This document shows positions 61,681 to 64,000 of a DNA stretch of 64,000 nucleotides, piece by piece (the first letter of the stretch is position 1; every line of letters starts with the position of its first letter). The notes beneath the pieces were generated by a model that worked only from the letters and a program-made list of their open reading frames with translations, did not search any database and was not told where the DNA came from. The DNA is taken from assembly GCF_033807575.1 (NCBI RefSeq), contig NC_084726.1:1240001-1304000 (forward strand), given 5' to 3'. Position numbers and translations under genes: made by a program. This DNA is from Cydia pomonella. Its lineage: Eukaryota; Arthropoda; Insecta; Lepidoptera; Tortricidae.

Positions 61681-62064
61681 AACCGGTCTGGCCTAGTGGG
61701 TAGTGACCCTGCCTATGAAGCCGATGGTCCTGGGTTCGAATTCCGGTAAGGGTATTTATTTGTGTGATAACTAAACTAACTAACTATTGTGGCGCAGTGA
61801 TCCAAAGAGGGTCATGGCCCCCAAAACGAGAAAATCCCGATCCTGTGCCATTTCCTGCCAGTTATCGGCTTTGAGTTGGCACAGATCCGCCTGTACACTG
61901 ATGCACACATATATTTGTTACTGAGTCATGGATGTTTTCTATGTATTTAAGTATTTGTATATTACAAACATCGTTGTTTGAGTACCCACAACACAAGCCT
62001 TCTTGGCTTGCTGTGGGACTTAGTCAATTTGTGTAAGAATGTTCCTATAATATTTATTTATTTT
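61681..62064 (+). mobile_element. tRNA-derived SINE interrupted by an RT fragment
   Basis: A box TGGCCTAGTGG, B box GGTTCGAATTC, then after GTGTGATAAC an extra ~130 bp (about 61768-61905) before the body resumes at ATATTTGTTACTGAGTCATG. The insert, read on the minus strand, encodes LKADNWQEMAQDRDFLVLGA, like the last residues of some LINE reverse transcriptases. Confidence 0.7.
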
Positions 62065-62280
62065 AATAGTTCTTTAGTAAAACGTGGTGGCTTGGAACAT
62101 TTTGGGTTCCTTCAATATATTTAAAACTTCCACAATATCACCATTATTCATTATTTACTGAAACAGTTCATGTAACTAGTTAGTTTACTATATATTGATT
62201 AACCTACTGCCAAAACTGCAGAATAAAAGGCCAGTTGCGGGCGGTTAATACAAAATACACGCCCGCAACTGTAAGTTTAC

Positions 62281-62427
62281 TTTACAGTACATATGGTGCT
62301 ACTTTCCCGCACGTGTGCGGGAATGAGCACTTTCCGTGCATATGTCAAAACTTTAAAGAGCCATATGTACTGTAAAACGTTGTACGATACACGTGCGAAT
62401 AGGTAATTCGCAACTCGTGTCGATTTA
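62281..62427. mobile_element. MITE with TTTACAGTACATATGG motif (inverted copy)
   Basis: TTTACAGTACATATGGTGCT, TTCCCGCACGTGTGCGGGAA (a near-perfect palindrome), GCCATATGTACTGTAAAACG, ending GCAACTCGTGTCGATTT. Opposite to 55214. Confidence 0.65.
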
Positions 62428-63044
62428 TTTAATTTATCACCATTCGTTGTGAATTTCCTATTTTCTGCACTTGTGTTGTAAATAACTATTCTTACGCTGA
62501 ATATGACTTAAAGTCACTTATCATGATTTAAAAATCTCATGGTTTATAAAATGCGCAATACATTTAATTTTCGAGAGAAGCAGGTTAACATCGACGTAAA
62601 AACAAGTCAATACAATTTATATAACAAAACGAAATTTTCAAAAGCGTTCTATGACCACAGATAATGTAAACGTTATGACACATTGTGGTGTTGCCAGTTC
62701 CCATCCCACATTAAAAAACAATGGACCTAATTGGGCCAGTGTTGCAGTATTTCGAAATGGCGGCGTTGCGTTGGTATTGTTTTTTGATTAAATGATATAT
62801 GTATTGTTTTCGATCGTGTAGGTATTCTAATTGTTAAGTTGTTATTCGGTGCGATTTGGCCTTGTGATCATAAAATGAAAATCTCTTATAGTTTAAGATT
62901 TCCTTATAAGTACCCATTTAAATGTAACTTGTCACAGGGTCAGAATTATTTTCTTTGTCTTGTTTTTGCATGAGCTTTAGCTTTTTGTATGAGATGATAT
63001 TTAATTTTTTAATTTTTCAAATGTTAAATGTAATCTACAGCTAA
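62428..63044. other. No gene seen
   Basis: AT-rich, no nameable structure. Confidence 0.35.
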
Positions 63045-63370
63045 CACTAGACCCTACTCATAGTGTTGCGAGGGTGGGGAGTAGGGTTGGCAACGCGCAT
63101 GTAACATCTAAGTTTATTTAAGATTATTATAATGTAATGTTTACCCAGGTTGTATTTATAAATGTTGTTATGTATTTTTCATGTCACTATATGATGTTAC
63201 TATAATGTTTTACTGACTTGTAAAAGAGCCCTTGAGGCCTACTTGCAGAATAAATTTTGATTTTTTTTGAATTTGAATTTTGAATTTTCTGGATTCGCAG
63301 GCGTCCATAGGCTACGGCGACTGCTTACCATCAGGCGGGTATCAAATCAACGTGGTATAAAAAATATGTA
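63045..63370 (+). repeat. Interspersed repeat (45545 family) with a nested retroelement tail
   Basis: ACACTAGACCCTACTCATAG, GGCAACGCGCATGTAACATC, then about 180 bp (GACTTGTAAAAGAGCCCTTG, AGGCCTACTTGCAGAATAAA, TTTGAATTTTGAATTTT), after which the family sequence resumes with GCAGGCGTCCATAGGCTACG and CTTACCATCAGGCGGG. The inserted part is a retroelement 3' end. Confidence 0.65.
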
Positions 63371-63765
63371 AAATGCTTAGGTATTAAAGCTGCATAAACC
63401 CATCTTTCAGTTCGCACAATAAATCAATGTCAAATGCAGTTAGCCTATTACATAAGGCAATTTTCATGTAACAACCATTTGCCGTGATGATGAAATTGGT
63501 GCACATCACACAAATCATGGATGATTAGTAAATTATAGATAACTGTGATTGTAGCATAGATAATCAGTTATACAGAGTGTTTTTTTTTTAAATATTAAAC
63601 AGATAACAATCGACTGTGCAAGTCCACAGTCAGTAATTTTCACATAGCTTGACTACGGTGGACAACTGTCTGTTCATTCATTCATTAATTCTTATAAAAT
63701 TAGGGCTTCAGTTCAGTGGGACTATTTCGCCAGTATCAAGGTATTAGGAGTTTTAAATACGGCTA
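63371..63765. other. No gene seen
   Basis: AT-rich, no nameable structure. Confidence 0.35.
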
Positions 63766-64000
63766 CAATAGGGTTGTTTCCAATTTTTTGAAACGCTTGT
63801 ATTACGTTCTATATTAACTAAAAGTTGCCCTAAAATTCAACTTTTATACTAAAAACGGCTTTAAATATGTTAAATTAACAAAATATATTTTGACAGATGC
63901 TTTTGCGCCCAAAACGCTCTTTGAAAATTGTGTGACGTCACAGTTTACGGTTTGACACATAACTACATACACACGTAGAAGATACGAACTGTCAACTGAC
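63766..64000 (+). repeat. Dispersed repeat, cut by the window edge
   Basis: Second copy of the sequence at 49591-49822, in the same orientation, with a 3-bp-scale insertion (GGTTTGACACATA versus GGACACATA). Confidence 0.75.

Noticed and set aside
61681..61755. Possible tRNA genes at this and the other CCTAGTGGGTAGTG heads
   Set aside because: All are followed by the same body sequence and T-rich tail, so they belong to one SINE family.

Overview
The window looks like nuclear DNA of a moth or butterfly (Lepidoptera). It is AT-rich, has GTAAGT...CAG introns, and is packed with repeats typical of that order: a tRNA-derived SINE, a GAGTCGGACTCGC-headed repeat, LINE 3' tails and many TIR/MITE elements. 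It also carries an arthropod ZAD zinc-finger gene pair and an insect RR-type cuticular protein gene. No species can be named. No prokaryotic, viral or CRISPR features were seen.

Layout. Positions 1-3.8 kb hold repeats only, including a Helitron-like 3' end and a TA-flanked MITE. From 4.07 to 9.42 kb two ZAD-C2H2 genes lie tail to tail, each with one phase-0 intron at the same place in the ZAD and ten matching fingers; a hAT MITE sits in the 3' flank of the second. From 9.4 to 13.8 kb there are only repeats, among them a large inverted repeat. From about 13.9 to 28.3 kb a tandem segmental duplication carries two near-identical single-exon genes of about 1,200 codons and unknown function (14642-18241 and 23781-27395). 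Copy 1 has taken up a SINE, a MITE and a 5'-truncated LINE; the LINE holds a 3.2-kb hAT element, which in turn holds a smaller inverted-repeat element. Copy 2 keeps the empty sites.

From 28.77 to 42.59 kb on the minus strand lies an RR-domain cuticular protein gene whose first coding exon (ATG) I could not place. Its large intron (30169-39344) contains, on the opposite strand, a gene with no obvious family: nine coding exons at 33029-39069, six of them 21-42 nt except where noted, every internal junction in phase 1, giving a 257-residue secreted acidic protein. I assembled this gene from splice signals and frame. The cuticular gene shows two separate cases of exon duplication: tandem 103-bp units that regenerate 60-nt cassette exons (42105-42520), and decaying copies of its RR exon (29530-29830).

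From 43 to 64 kb I find no host gene. It holds SINEs, LINE tails, fold-back MITEs and a 2.24-kb Tc1/mariner-type element with terminal inverted repeats of about 505 bp and a C-terminally truncated transposase. All coordinates and splice models were read by eye and no database search or alignment program was used.
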